Shown here: positions 1 through 4,443 of the stretch, piece by piece
How positions within the stretch are numbered: position 1 is the stretch's first letter
Layout of the letters: each line of letters opens with the position of its first letter
NCBI GenBank assembly: GCA_026770585.1
Contig: MU646312.1
Location: 1,456,918 to 1,466,917 of the forward strand
Origin: Baffinella frigidus
Taxonomy: Eukaryota; Cryptophyceae; Cryptomonadales; Baffinellaceae
DNA length: 10,000 nucleotides
Direction of reading: 5' to 3'
The notes under the pieces: model-generated
Told to the model about the DNA's origin: nothing
Databases searched by the model: none
What the model saw: only the letters and a program-made list of their open reading frames with translations
Translations under genes and position numbers: made by a program

Positions 1-33
1 GGGGGGAGGGGGAGTGGGGAGTTTCGGGGGGAC
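1..33 (+). other. G-tract cluster (G-quadruplex potential)
   Basis: Four G runs of 4 to 7 bases lie within the first 33 bases, separated by short A/T/C linkers. This spacing fits an intramolecular G-quadruplex on the plus strand. The window starts here, so the cluster may be the end of a longer G-rich repeat. No function is implied. Confidence 0.4.
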
Positions 34-85
34 GTTGAGCGGTTGGAGGAGAGTGTGCGGGGGTTGATGCGGGTGTCGCTCAGGT

Positions 86-295
86 GTTCTCTCTATCTCT
101 CTCTGTCTCTCTCTCTCGCTCTCTCTCGCGCGCGCTCTCACCCTCTCTCTCTCTCTCGCGCGCGCGCTCTCTCTGTCTCTCTCTCTCTCTGGCGCGCGCT
201 CTCTCTCTCTCGCTCTCTCTCACGCTCTCTCTCACTGGCGCGCGCTCTCTCTCTCTCGCTCTCTCTCACGCTCTCTCTCACACACACTCTCTCAC

Positions 296-330
<35 letters not shown>
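86..330. repeat. CT microsatellite with CG and CA interruptions
   Basis: Nearly uninterrupted CT dinucleotides run through this stretch, broken by short CGCGCG blocks and by CACACA near 280. Open frames on both strands here are only Ser/Leu and Arg/Glu dipeptide repeats, so I do not call a gene. A similar CT+CG+CA array recurs at 4787-4968. Confidence 0.9.
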
Positions 331-332
<2 letters not shown>

Positions 333-489
333 GAGGTGCGCTCCCGGGGTTCTTTGGCCCTGATTAGGGATACGGGATGGTACCAATACAGAACTTGAAC
401 GCCACGTTTGCTGATTTGGTCCGTAATTAGTAATGCTAGGGATCCCTGGTTGCTGTTTAAGGAAATGCGAATAAAATAACAATTCATGC

Positions 490-520
490 AGTTGACGATG
501 CTGGTACTAAACTGTCAACT
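490..520. repeat. GTTGAC hairpin repeat, outlying copy
   Basis: AGTTGAC and GTCAACT form a perfect 7-bp stem around GATGCTGGTACTAAACT. Nearly the same loop (GGTGCTGGTACT, GGTGTCGGTACT, GGTGCTGGCACT) lies between similar arms at 8092-8125, 8480-8519 and 8853-8893. This is therefore an isolated member of the higher-order repeat family at the far right of the window. Confidence 0.6.
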
Positions 521-628
521 TCTGGTGTTGGTTGATTCTTTTCGTGGCCAACACATGCGAAAACTGCTCTGACCACACAGCGGACTTCGAAGGGATTTCG
601 AATAACCCTGAAGCGATAAGATCTACGA

Positions 629-652
629 CCCTACGGTAGGCAATCCGTAGGG
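629..652. repeat. CCCTACGG hairpin, copy 1
   Basis: CCCTACGG and CCGTAGGG form a perfect 8-bp stem around an 8-base loop, TAGGCAAT. The reverse complement of this hairpin is almost identical to 3960-3984, so the two are inverted copies of one small element. Confidence 0.6.
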
Positions 653-731
653 ACATAGGGGGGGTCCCTGCGGATAAGGTAACCGAAATGCCTTGATTCT
701 GATCATTTTCCCCTGCGTAGCCCGCTTTGTG

Positions 732-849
732 GATAGGGATTCTAGTCACGATGGAGGTTCTAGTCGCTGATAGGGATGCCCAGTCACTGAGCAGAGATGC
801 TTAGCAACCAATCAGGGATTCCTAGTTGCCAATTAGGGACAATCATTCC
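732..849. repeat. Degenerate ~20-bp tandem repeat, six units
   Basis: Six consecutive units of 18-21 bp begin at about 732, 750, 769, 789, 810 and 831. They share the theme GATAGGGATTCTAGTYRCY with steady divergence. The units GATAGGGATTCTAGTCAC and GATGGAGGTTCTAGTCGCT are the closest pair. No coding frame is conserved. Confidence 0.55.
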
Positions 850-902
850 CCCGGCCAGCAAGGAAACCACCTGGGGCCTAAACCCTAATCCCGAAACCCT
901 AG

Positions 903-1020
903 CTCTGCTTCAGGCGGGTTAACCGACTATTCTCAAGTCGACATGCGGGGTTCGCGGTACAAACCCGTTAACTTTAGAGCGGGAAAGCACCCGGGCCCAC
1001 CAAATCGGCGCGCCCCAATC
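903..1020 (+). mobile_element. Dispersed GTTGAC-bounded element, copy 1
   Basis: This segment matches 1575-1692 from a CTCTGCYTCA motif, through CGGGTTRACCGACTATT, into a core. The core begins with (A)GTCGACATGC, contains GCGGTACAAA and ends with CGTTAACTTTAGAGCGGG. It then diverges after a CCCGGG-containing tail near 1015. Other copies lie at 1797-1885 (inverted) and 6078-6157. The short core arms are inverted (GTTGAC/GTCAAC type), suggesting a MITE-like element. No transposase is present, and I see no clear target duplication. Confidence 0.6.
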
Positions 1021-1252
1021 AGCTTTTGAGAGTTAGGGTGATGGATCGCCTGCTGGATGGTGCCGAGGTTGGTGAGCCCAAATAGACTGCGGCAGAGCTA
1101 GCAAGTGGAGGACAGAGAAACCAAGCATGGTCGCTTGATAGTTGGTGGGACAGTCCACGCCAGGTCATAAATGGGAATTTCAAACGCAACCTTTCGCGCT
1201 AAAAGTGTTGACGTACCTTATCCTGGTACAGTTTCTTATTATTCATCCGGAG

Positions 1253-1327
1253 TTTACTACACGCGGTATCGACTTTTGGCGTGTTGCCCGGGCGAGAATC
1301 AACTTTACACGTAGATGGTGTAGTAAA
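1253..1327. repeat. Small inverted repeat TTTACTACAC
   Basis: TTTACTACAC (1253-1262) and GTGTAGTAAA (1318-1327) are perfect 10-bp inverted arms about 55 bp apart. The arm word is close to the TTACTACACA at the inner ends of the foldbacks at 6248-6406 and 6498-6637, so it may be an old relative. The similarity is short. Confidence 0.35.
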
Positions 1328-1390
1328 ATGAAATTTCGACCAGTGGCCTGGCGTGGTTGGTGGGTTGCGCATGACGCCGTTCCTCTCCAG

Positions 1391-1403
1391 GGCTGAGCGA
1401 GTG
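1391..1403 (+). pseudogene. Exon A island, copy 1 (truncated)
   Basis: CTCTCCAG at 1383-1390 is followed by G|GCT GAG CGA GTG, reading AERV. This matches the acceptor and the first codons of the fuller copy at 1720. After GTG the sequence switches to ACCCACCTGGGG and then telomere-like CCCTAAA DNA, so the exon is cut off after four codons. The ACCTGGGG junction recurs at about 868-876, where it also leads into CCCTAA-type repeats. This is one of four A copies on the plus strand and is probably not functional. Confidence 0.4.
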
Positions 1404-1420
1404 ACCCACCTGGGGTCCAA

Positions 1421-1490
1421 ACCCTGAACCATAAGCCCTAAACCATAAACCCTAAACCCTAAACCCTAAACCCCAAACCCTACTCCCTTT
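1421..1490. repeat. Short interstitial telomeric array (CCCTAAA)
   Basis: About eight CCCTAAA-type heptamers with variants (CCATAAG, CCATAAA, CCCCAAA) lie between exon-A copies 1 and 2. The C-rich strand is on plus, the same orientation as the large array at 2954-3355. Confidence 0.85.
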
Positions 1491-1516
1491 ACCCCAATGA
1501 CGCTGTGCCTCTCCAG

Positions 1517-1541
1517 GGCGGAGCGAGTGGCTGTGGAGAAG
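1517..1541 (+). pseudogene. Exon A island, copy 2 (early stop)
   Basis: CCTCTCCAG ending at 1516 resembles a splice acceptor. It is followed by G|GCG GAG CGA GTG GCT GTG GAG AAG (AERVAVEK), identical over these codons to the copy at 1720. The next codon is TAA where the 1720 copy has CAG, so the frame is broken. The local sequence GAA|GTAAGA could instead be read as a shortened exon with a good 5' splice site. Similarity to copy 3 fades past about 1570, where the dispersed element at 1575 begins. Confidence 0.45.
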
Positions 1542-1574
1542 TAAGACGCTGCTAGAATGCTGATGCCGTCCAGC

Positions 1575-1692
1575 TCTGCCTCACTCGGGTTGACCGACTA
1601 TTCCCAAGTTGACATGCTGGGTCTGCGGTACAAATCCGTCAACTTTGGAGCGGGAAAGCGCCCGGGACCCCCAGACTGCCGCGCCCGAATAG
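1575..1692 (+). mobile_element. Dispersed GTTGAC-bounded element, copy 2
   Basis: This is the best-preserved direct copy. It runs from CTCTGCCTCACTCGGG through AAGTTGACATGC, GCGGTACAAA and GTCAACTTTGGAGCGGG to GCGCCCGAATAGACTG. AAGTTGAC (about 1606) and GTCAACTT (about 1637) are perfect inverted ends of the core. It faces an inverted copy at 1797-1885, so the two bracket the exon-A island at 1720-1783 as a stem-loop with about 105 bp between the arms. Confidence 0.65.
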
Positions 1693-1719
1693 ACTGCTAA
1701 CGCCGCTGTGTCTCGCCAG

Positions 1720-1783
1720 GGCGGAGCGAGTGGCTGTGGAGAAGCAGGATGCGCTGGCACACTCCGCTGCTGCCCTCGCTGAG
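1720..1783 (+). CDS. Putative coiled-coil exon A, copy 3 (best preserved)
   Basis: The product is not recognised. GTGTCTCGCCAG (ending at 1719) looks like a 3' splice site. The following frame starts with a single G and then reads 21 codons from AERVAVEKQD to AAALAE, rich in Ala, Glu, Val and Leu and suited to a coiled coil. The sequence then reads GAG|GTCTCG. The same AG|GTCT boundary follows the A copy ending at 2142 and both B islands, so it could be the exon end. That is a non-standard donor, and a coding GTC is an alternative. The frame stays open to a TGA at 1853-1855 but leaves the family. It ends in frame with exons B and C downstream. It lies between inverted copies of the dispersed element (1575-1692 and 1797-1885). 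No transcript evidence is available from sequence alone. Confidence 0.45.
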
Positions 1784-1796
1784 GTCTCGCTTTGCC

Positions 1797-1885
1797 TCAG
1801 TCTATTCGGGCGCACCAATTTGCTTCCCATGGGGTCTTTTCCGCTCCAAAGTTGACGGGTTTGTACCGGAAACCCAGCATGTCAA
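1797..1885 (-). mobile_element. Dispersed GTTGAC-bounded element, copy 3 (inverted)
   Basis: Read on the minus strand this matches 1606-1690. It begins AGTTGACATGCTGGG, continues through CGGTACAAACCCGTCAACTTTGG, broken here as CGGTACAAA then CCCGTCAAC then TTTGGAGCGG, and ends GCGCCCGAATAGACTG. The match spans nearly the whole 85 bp with a few differences and length changes. Its inverted placement relative to copy 2 creates a large hairpin around the exon-A island. Confidence 0.65.
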
Positions 1886-1945
1886 CTAGTCTATTTGTTC
1901 TCACCACGTTGCTTCCCCCGGGGGCTGTCTCGCCGAGGTTGGTTT

Positions 1946-1995
1946 CTTCCTCCTCCTCCTCCTCTTCCTCTTCCTCTTCCTCCTCCCCTCCTTCT
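1946..1995. repeat. TCC/TTCC pyrimidine tract
   Basis: A pure pyrimidine stretch of CTC and CTTCCT units. Open frames through it are poly-Ser, poly-Pro or poly-Glu low complexity and are not called. It could alternatively serve as a polypyrimidine tract before the exon-A copy at about 2094, although the minisatellite lies between them. Confidence 0.8.
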
Positions 1996-2012
1996 CCGAC
2001 GTCTCCACCGCG

Positions 2013-2085
2013 GAGGATGTACGGAGGGTGTACGGAGGGTGTACGGAGGGTGTACGGAGGGTGTACGGAGGGTGTACGGAGGGTC
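2013..2085. repeat. 11-bp minisatellite GTACGGAGGGT
   Basis: About six and a half tandem copies of GTACGGAGGGT, the first one slightly variant (GGATGTACGG). Because 11 is not a multiple of three, all three frames stay open and give short repetitive peptides, so this is not a gene. The reverse complement of the same unit forms a second array at 2664-2757. Confidence 0.9.
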
Positions 2086-2093
2086 CTAGCTCT

Positions 2094-2142
2094 GTGGTGG
2101 AGACGCGAGACGCGCTGGTCCACTCCGCTGCTGCCCTCCGAG
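2094..2142 (+). pseudogene. Exon A island, copy 4 (diverged, frameshifted)
   Basis: GTGGAG is followed by codons reading TRDAL then VHSAAAL, aligned with EKQDALAHSAAAL of the copy at 1720. It lacks the CAG acceptor because the 11-bp minisatellite and a CCTAGCT joint replace the upstream part. Near the end it has lost two bases relative to copy 3 (CTCCGAG for CTCGCTGAG), which shifts the frame. It still ends AG|GTCT, like copy 3 and both B islands. A 250-bp pyrimidine tract follows immediately. Confidence 0.45.
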
Positions 2143-2394
2143 GTCTGTTTTCTTTTCTTTTTTCTTTTCGTCTTTTCTTCTTCTTCTTCTTCTCCTTCTT
2201 CTTCTTCTTCTTCTTCTTCTTCTTCGTCTTTCTGCTTTTTCTTCTTCGTCTTCTTCCTTCTTTTTCTTCTTATCTCTCTTCTTCTCCTTCTTCTTCTTCT
2301 TCTTCTTCTTCTTCCTTTTCTTCTTGTTCATTTTCTTCTTCTTCTTCGTCGTCTTCTTCGTCTTCTCCTCCTCCTTTATTATTGTTACTCTCGA
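2143..2394. repeat. Long TTC-rich polypyrimidine tract
   Basis: About 250 bases of almost pure T and C on the plus strand, mostly TTC triplets with TTTTC, CTCC and rare G interruptions (GTC, CTG). The long frames here are poly-Ser/Phe or poly-Lys/Arg/Glu and are not genes. Long homopurine-homopyrimidine mirror tracts of this kind can form triplex (H-) DNA, and (GAA)n lies on the minus strand. Confidence 0.9.
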
Positions 2395-2480
2395 GCCTAG
2401 TTTGTTCCAGCGCAGAACGCTAATGGCTCCAATATCCATTGGATCAAATGTTTAAAACCTAAATCCTAGTTTGCTTGGTG

Positions 2481-2576
2481 CCAACAGTTGACTGGAGCTA
2501 ACAGTTGACATTAGATCTAAACAGTTGACATTGGAGCTAACAGTTGACATTGGAGCTCAAAGTTGACATTTGATCT
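2481..2576. repeat. Five-unit TTGAC tandem repeat
   Basis: GTTGAC occurs at 2487, 2504, 2524, 2543 and 2562, spaced 17-20 bp, within units of the form AACAGTTGACATTGGAGCT. The unit shares the GTTGACAT word with the dispersed elements at 903, 1575, 1797 and 6111. TTGAC is also the core recognised by plant WRKY factors, but regulation here is pure conjecture. It ends directly before exon B. Confidence 0.75.
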
Positions 2577-2586
2577 TGGTGCGCAG

Positions 2587-2637
2587 GCGAGGGCAGAGCT
2601 GGAGGGGGTGCGGGATGAGCGCGATTCCCTCTGCAAG
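2587..2637 (+). CDS. Putative coiled-coil exon B, copy 1
   Basis: The product is not recognised. TTGGTGCGCAG (ending at 2586) resembles a 3' splice site. The next 17 codons run from ARAELEG to ERDSLCK, a highly charged, heptad-compatible stretch typical of coiled coils. The frame then meets GTC TAA, so either the exon ends at AAG|GTCTAA or the protein stops here. The start phase (0) fits the end of exon A, and the end phase (0) fits the start of exon C. A second copy of the last eight codons lies at 2756-2779, after an 11-bp minisatellite. This could be a real exon or a relic. Confidence 0.42.
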
Positions 2638-2663
2638 GTCTAACCCCCCTAAACCCCAAACCC

Positions 2664-2757
2664 TCCCTACGCCCTCCGTACACCCTCCGTACACCCTCCC
2701 TGCACCCTCCGTACACCCTCCGCACACCCTCCGGACACGCTCTGTACACCCTCCGGA
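2664..2757. repeat. 11-bp minisatellite CCCTCCGTACA (inverted to 2013-2085)
   Basis: About eight to nine units of CCCTCCGTACA with single-base variants (CCGCACA, CCCTGCA, CCGGACA). It is the reverse complement of the array at 2013-2085, so the two could pair. The array separates the two exon-B copies. Confidence 0.88.
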
Positions 2758-2779
2758 CAAGCGTGATTCCCTCTGCAAG
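2756..2779 (+). pseudogene. Exon B island, copy 2 (3' end only)
   Basis: GAC AAG CGT GAT TCC CTC TGC AAG (DKRDSLCK) matches the end of exon B copy 1 (DERDSLCK). There are two synonymous changes (GAT/GAC, CGC/CGT) and one replacement (Glu to Lys). It is followed by GTCTGA and then CCCCCCAAACCC, just as copy 1 is followed by GTCTAA and CCCCCCTAAACCC. The duplication therefore included the boundary and the start of the telomere-like tail. The 5' half and the acceptor are missing. Confidence 0.5.
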
Positions 2780-2799
2780 GTCTGAACCCCCCAAACCCT

Positions 2800-2953
2800 C
2801 GACCCTAAACCATCCCTACACCCTCCCTACACCCTCCCTACACCCTCCCTACACTCTCCCTAAACCCTCCTCAAACCCTCCCGAAACCCTCACTACACCC
2901 TCCCTACATCTTCCCTACACCCCCCCTAAACCCTCCCTAAACCCTCCCTAAAC
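2800..2953. repeat. Transitional 11-bp array (CCCTCCCTACA to CCCTCCCTAAA)
   Basis: Units of 11 bp continue from the neighbouring minisatellite but change stepwise: CCCTCCCTACA at about 2820-2855, then mixed CCCTCCTCAAA and CCCTCCCGAAA, then CCCTCCCTAAA at about 2930-2952. The last form is CCCT joined to the telomeric CCCTAAA heptamer. Pure heptamers follow. Confidence 0.8.
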
Positions 2954-3355
2954 ACTATACCCTAAACCCTAAGCCCTCCGTAAACACTCCGTAAGCCCTC
3001 CGTCACCCCCCCGTCTCCTAACCCTGGACCATAAGCCCTAAACCCTAAACCCTAAACCCTAAACCCTAAACCCTAAACCCTCACTCCTAAACCCTAAACC
3101 CTAAACCCTAAACCCTAAACCCCAACCCTAAACCCTAAACCCTAAACCCCAAACCCTAGACCCTAAACCCTAAACCCTAAACCCTAAACCCACACTCCTG
3201 ACCCCTAAACCCCAACCCATAAACCCTAAACCCTAAACCCTAAACCCCTCAACCCTAAACCCTCACTCCTAACCCCTAAACAGCAAACCGCAAACCCTAA
3301 ACCCTAAACCCTCACCCCCAAACCCTAAACCCCAAACCCCAAACCCCAAACCCTG
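2954..3355. repeat. Interstitial telomeric array (CCCTAAA)n
   Basis: About 400 bp of CCCTAAA heptamers with frequent variants (CCCCAAA, CCCTCACT, CCATAAG). The C-rich strand is on plus, as at the left end of a chromosome. Near 2975-3020 it is mixed with CCGTAA/CCCTCCGT units. This is the Arabidopsis-type telomere repeat used by plants and many green algae. Confidence 0.93.
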
Positions 3356-3390
3356 ATGGCCGTGTCGTGATTAACATTTTTTTTCTGTGT

Positions 3391-3432
3391 GTGTTGGACG
3401 AGGTGCAAGCCAACCTCTTGGCGTCCCCCTAA
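3391..3432 (+). pseudogene. Exon C island, copy 1 (cut by telomeric repeat)
   Basis: The first 12 codons of exon C (VLDEVQANLLAS) are present and differ from the other copies only at synonymous positions. At the 13th codon the sequence changes to CCCTAAACCC, and the telomere repeat supplies Pro and an in-frame TAA. The upstream intron-like region (GTGATTAACA and a T run) resembles that before copies 2 and 3, but CAG is replaced by TGTGT, so the acceptor is lost. The island is embedded in telomeric DNA on both sides. Confidence 0.55.
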
Positions 3433-3480
3433 ACCCTAAACCCTCTGTGGGGGTGCGTTGAACCCCAAACCCTCTGTGAG
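3421..3480. repeat. Short CCCTAAA/CCCCAAA patch with duplicated CCCTCTGTG
   Basis: Telomere-type heptamers resume at 3427. AAACCCTCTGTG followed by a G-run and GC occurs twice (about 3439 and 3467), separated by a GTGCGTTGAACCCC linker. This bridges exon-C copies 1 and 2. Confidence 0.6.
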
Positions 3481-3535
3481 GGGCACACGGTGGGCGTGTT
3501 GGTGTTAACAAAGCTCTCTCTATCTCTCGTTGCAG

Positions 3536-3607
3536 GTGTTAGACGAGGTGCAGGCAAACCTCCTAGCGTCCGCCTCTGCCGACCACGCCTGCCTCGACAT
3601 GTCCTAA
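3536..3607 (+). CDS. Putative terminal exon C, copy 2
   Basis: The product is not recognised. A strong acceptor-like stretch (CTCTCTCTATCTCTCGTTGCAG, here as CTCTCTCTATC then TCTCGTTGCAG) ends at 3535. The frame reads 23 codons from VLDEVQANLL to CLDMS and ends at TAA 3605-3607. Compared with copy 3 it has three synonymous differences, plus two replacements near the C-terminus (Cys for Phe, Ser for Leu). It begins in phase 0, compatible with exon B. As there are two intact copies, they could be alternative last exons, or one may be a relic. Confidence 0.5.
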   Translation: MLDEVQANLLASASADHACLDMS

Positions 3608-3849
3608 CACGATCTAGTCGGAATCTCACTAGCCCGTCCATCTACCCCATCTCCGTACAAATCGTAAATCCGTTGATTCCGTGGATTTATAAATCCTTGA
3701 TGAGTGCGAAGGCGCAAGAGGATTCCGTGGATTTTTGCCTGGGGATAGCGGGGCAGAATCTGTCGGGTTCCGAAATGAGATCGGCGCCGAAAGTATTCCG
3801 GTCCTGGATCGGGTGTCACCCCTGACGTGATTTCCCCCTGGCTTTGCAG
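3608..3849 (+). other. Spacer between terminal-exon copies; 3' part intron-like
   Basis: This 240-bp spacer has no coding family match. It contains GATTCCGTGGATTT twice (3675-3688 and 3720-3733) and a perfect 14-bp palindrome, GGATTTATAAATCC, at 3683-3696. Its last 25 bases (GTGATTTCCCCCTGGCTTTGCAG region) look like a 3' intron end and resemble the sequence upstream of the other C copies. Confidence 0.45.
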
Positions 3850-3921
3850 GTGTTGGATGAGGTGCAGGCAAACCTCCTGGCGTCCGCCTCTGCCGACCAC
3901 GCCTTTCTCGACATGCTCTAA
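3850..3921 (+). CDS. Putative terminal exon C, copy 3
   Basis: The product is not recognised. CCCCCTGGCTTTGCAG (ending at 3849) is a plausible 3' splice site. The 23-codon frame runs from VLDEVQANLL to AFLDML with TAA at 3919-3921. The peptide is amphipathic and continues the coiled-coil character of exons A and B. It is the last copy before a candidate polyadenylation region at 4115-4127, which makes it the best candidate for the genuine 3' end of the gene. Its fixed length and stop position match copy 2, consistent with a true C-terminus. Confidence 0.52.
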   Translation: MLDEVQANLLASASADHAFLDML

Positions 3922-3959
3922 TCCCCGGGTAGTGCGGCGGATCCGGGTAGTGTGTAGGA

Positions 3960-3984
3960 CCCTACGGCGTTGCCTACCGTAGGG
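3960..3984. repeat. CCCTACGG hairpin, copy 2 (inverted to 629-652)
   Basis: CCCTACGG and CCGTAGGG form a perfect 8-bp stem around CGTTGCCTA. The loop is nearly the reverse complement of the loop at 629-652, so the two hairpins are inverted copies. Related CCCTACGGTAGGG words occur inside the MITEs at 5865 and 6733. Confidence 0.6.
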
Positions 3985-4009
3985 TGCTACGGAGTACCCG
4001 TACCCGAAC

Positions 4010-4062
4010 AGAAGTTCGAAACTGGGGGAGTGTTCTAGAAGTTCGAAACTGGGGGAGTGTTC
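4010..4062. repeat. 27-bp perfect tandem duplication
   Basis: Positions 4010-4036 and 4037-4062 are identical copies of a unit beginning AGAAGTTCGAAACTGG and ending GAGTGTTC. It lies in the candidate 3' UTR of exon-C copy 3. TTCGAA inside it is a 6-bp palindrome. Confidence 0.9.
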
Positions 4063-4114
4063 ACCCCTGGCTGCCTAAAGGTCACGAGGAGCGTCCGTTG
4101 AAGTGCACGCTGAC

Positions 4115-4127
4115 TGTAATAAATAAA
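4115..4127 (+). promoter_or_regulatory. Candidate polyadenylation signal (TGTAA/AATAAA)
   Basis: TGTAA at 4115-4119 (the usual signal in many green algae) overlaps two AATAAA hexamers at 4118-4123 and 4122-4127. It lies about 195 bp after the TAA of exon-C copy 3, a normal 3' UTR length. The AT-rich patch stands out from its surroundings. Without transcript ends this stays a candidate. Confidence 0.4.
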
Positions 4128-4367
4128 CATTGAAAACATGGATGCGGTCAACAGGCACAAGGTCAGCCTCGTGACCACGTTTTGTCCATTTTACCGCTGC
4201 GAGCTCAGAAACAAGTTTCGTACGAAGGGCTTTCGACAGAAGAGGGATTTTACTACATGCTGACAGACAAAAGAGGAAATGAGGGAAAGCGGCTTCCGCG
4301 TGACTCTACATGTGTTGTAACTGGACGCGATAATTGACGCGACCCTACAATCAAAGCTCCTCCCTCT

Positions 4368-4401
4368 GCCGGGCCTCCGGTCCCGGCGGCCGGGCCTCCG
4401 G
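4368..4401. repeat. Duplicated GCCGGGCCTCCGG
   Basis: GCCGGGCCTCCGG occurs at 4368-4380 and 4389-4401, separated by TCCCGGCG. The copies are themselves partly self-complementary and very GC-rich. They sit directly before the perfect stem-loop at 4409-4443. Confidence 0.7.
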
Positions 4402-4408
4402 CCCTGAA

Positions 4409-4443
4409 GGAAAAAACATGGCGCTTCGCGCCATGTTTTTTCC
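4409..4443. repeat. Perfect 16-bp stem-loop with 3-base loop
   Basis: GGAAAAAACATGGCGC (4409-4424) and GCGCCATGTTTTTTCC (4428-4443) are exact reverse complements with only TTC between them. On either strand the stem ends in an A/T run next to a GC block, so as RNA it would form a very stable hairpin. In bacteria it would be called a terminator, but the eukaryotic context argues against that. Confidence 0.9.

Larger units (their letters stand above)
331..731. other. Gene-free stretch with two small hairpins
   Basis: I see no exon-like or coding signal here. It contains two short inverted repeats described separately (490-520 and 629-652). The rest looks like unique sequence. Confidence 0.5.

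Noticed and set aside
43-482. Ser/Leu- and Arg/Glu-rich open frames of about 100 codons
   Set aside because: They are translations of a CT/CG dinucleotide array in several frames on both strands.
1060-1110. Possible further exon-A relic (GCAGAGCTAGCAAGTGGAGGACAG region)
   Set aside because: The resemblance to the exon-A start is too weak and gapped, and there is no acceptor before it.
1792-2439. Frames up to 202 codons over the pyrimidine and 11-bp arrays
   Set aside because: Frames on both strands are open only because of TTC triplets and an 11-bp repeat. The sequence is poly-Ser/Phe or poly-Lys/Arg, with no domain.
2481-2576. WRKY-type W-box cluster as a promoter
   Set aside because: TTGAC here is part of a tandem repeat, and no transcription start or gene start follows. 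It is noted only as a repeat.
4010-4062. GTTCGAAAC resembling a tRNA T-arm, also GGTTCGAAG near 7588
   Set aside because: No acceptor stem, anticodon arm or D-arm can be placed around either site, and the 4010 sequence is a plain 27-bp tandem duplication.
4409-4443. Intrinsic transcription terminator
   Set aside because: The stem with T-run looks bacterial, but all other signals here are eukaryotic and no upstream gene is present.
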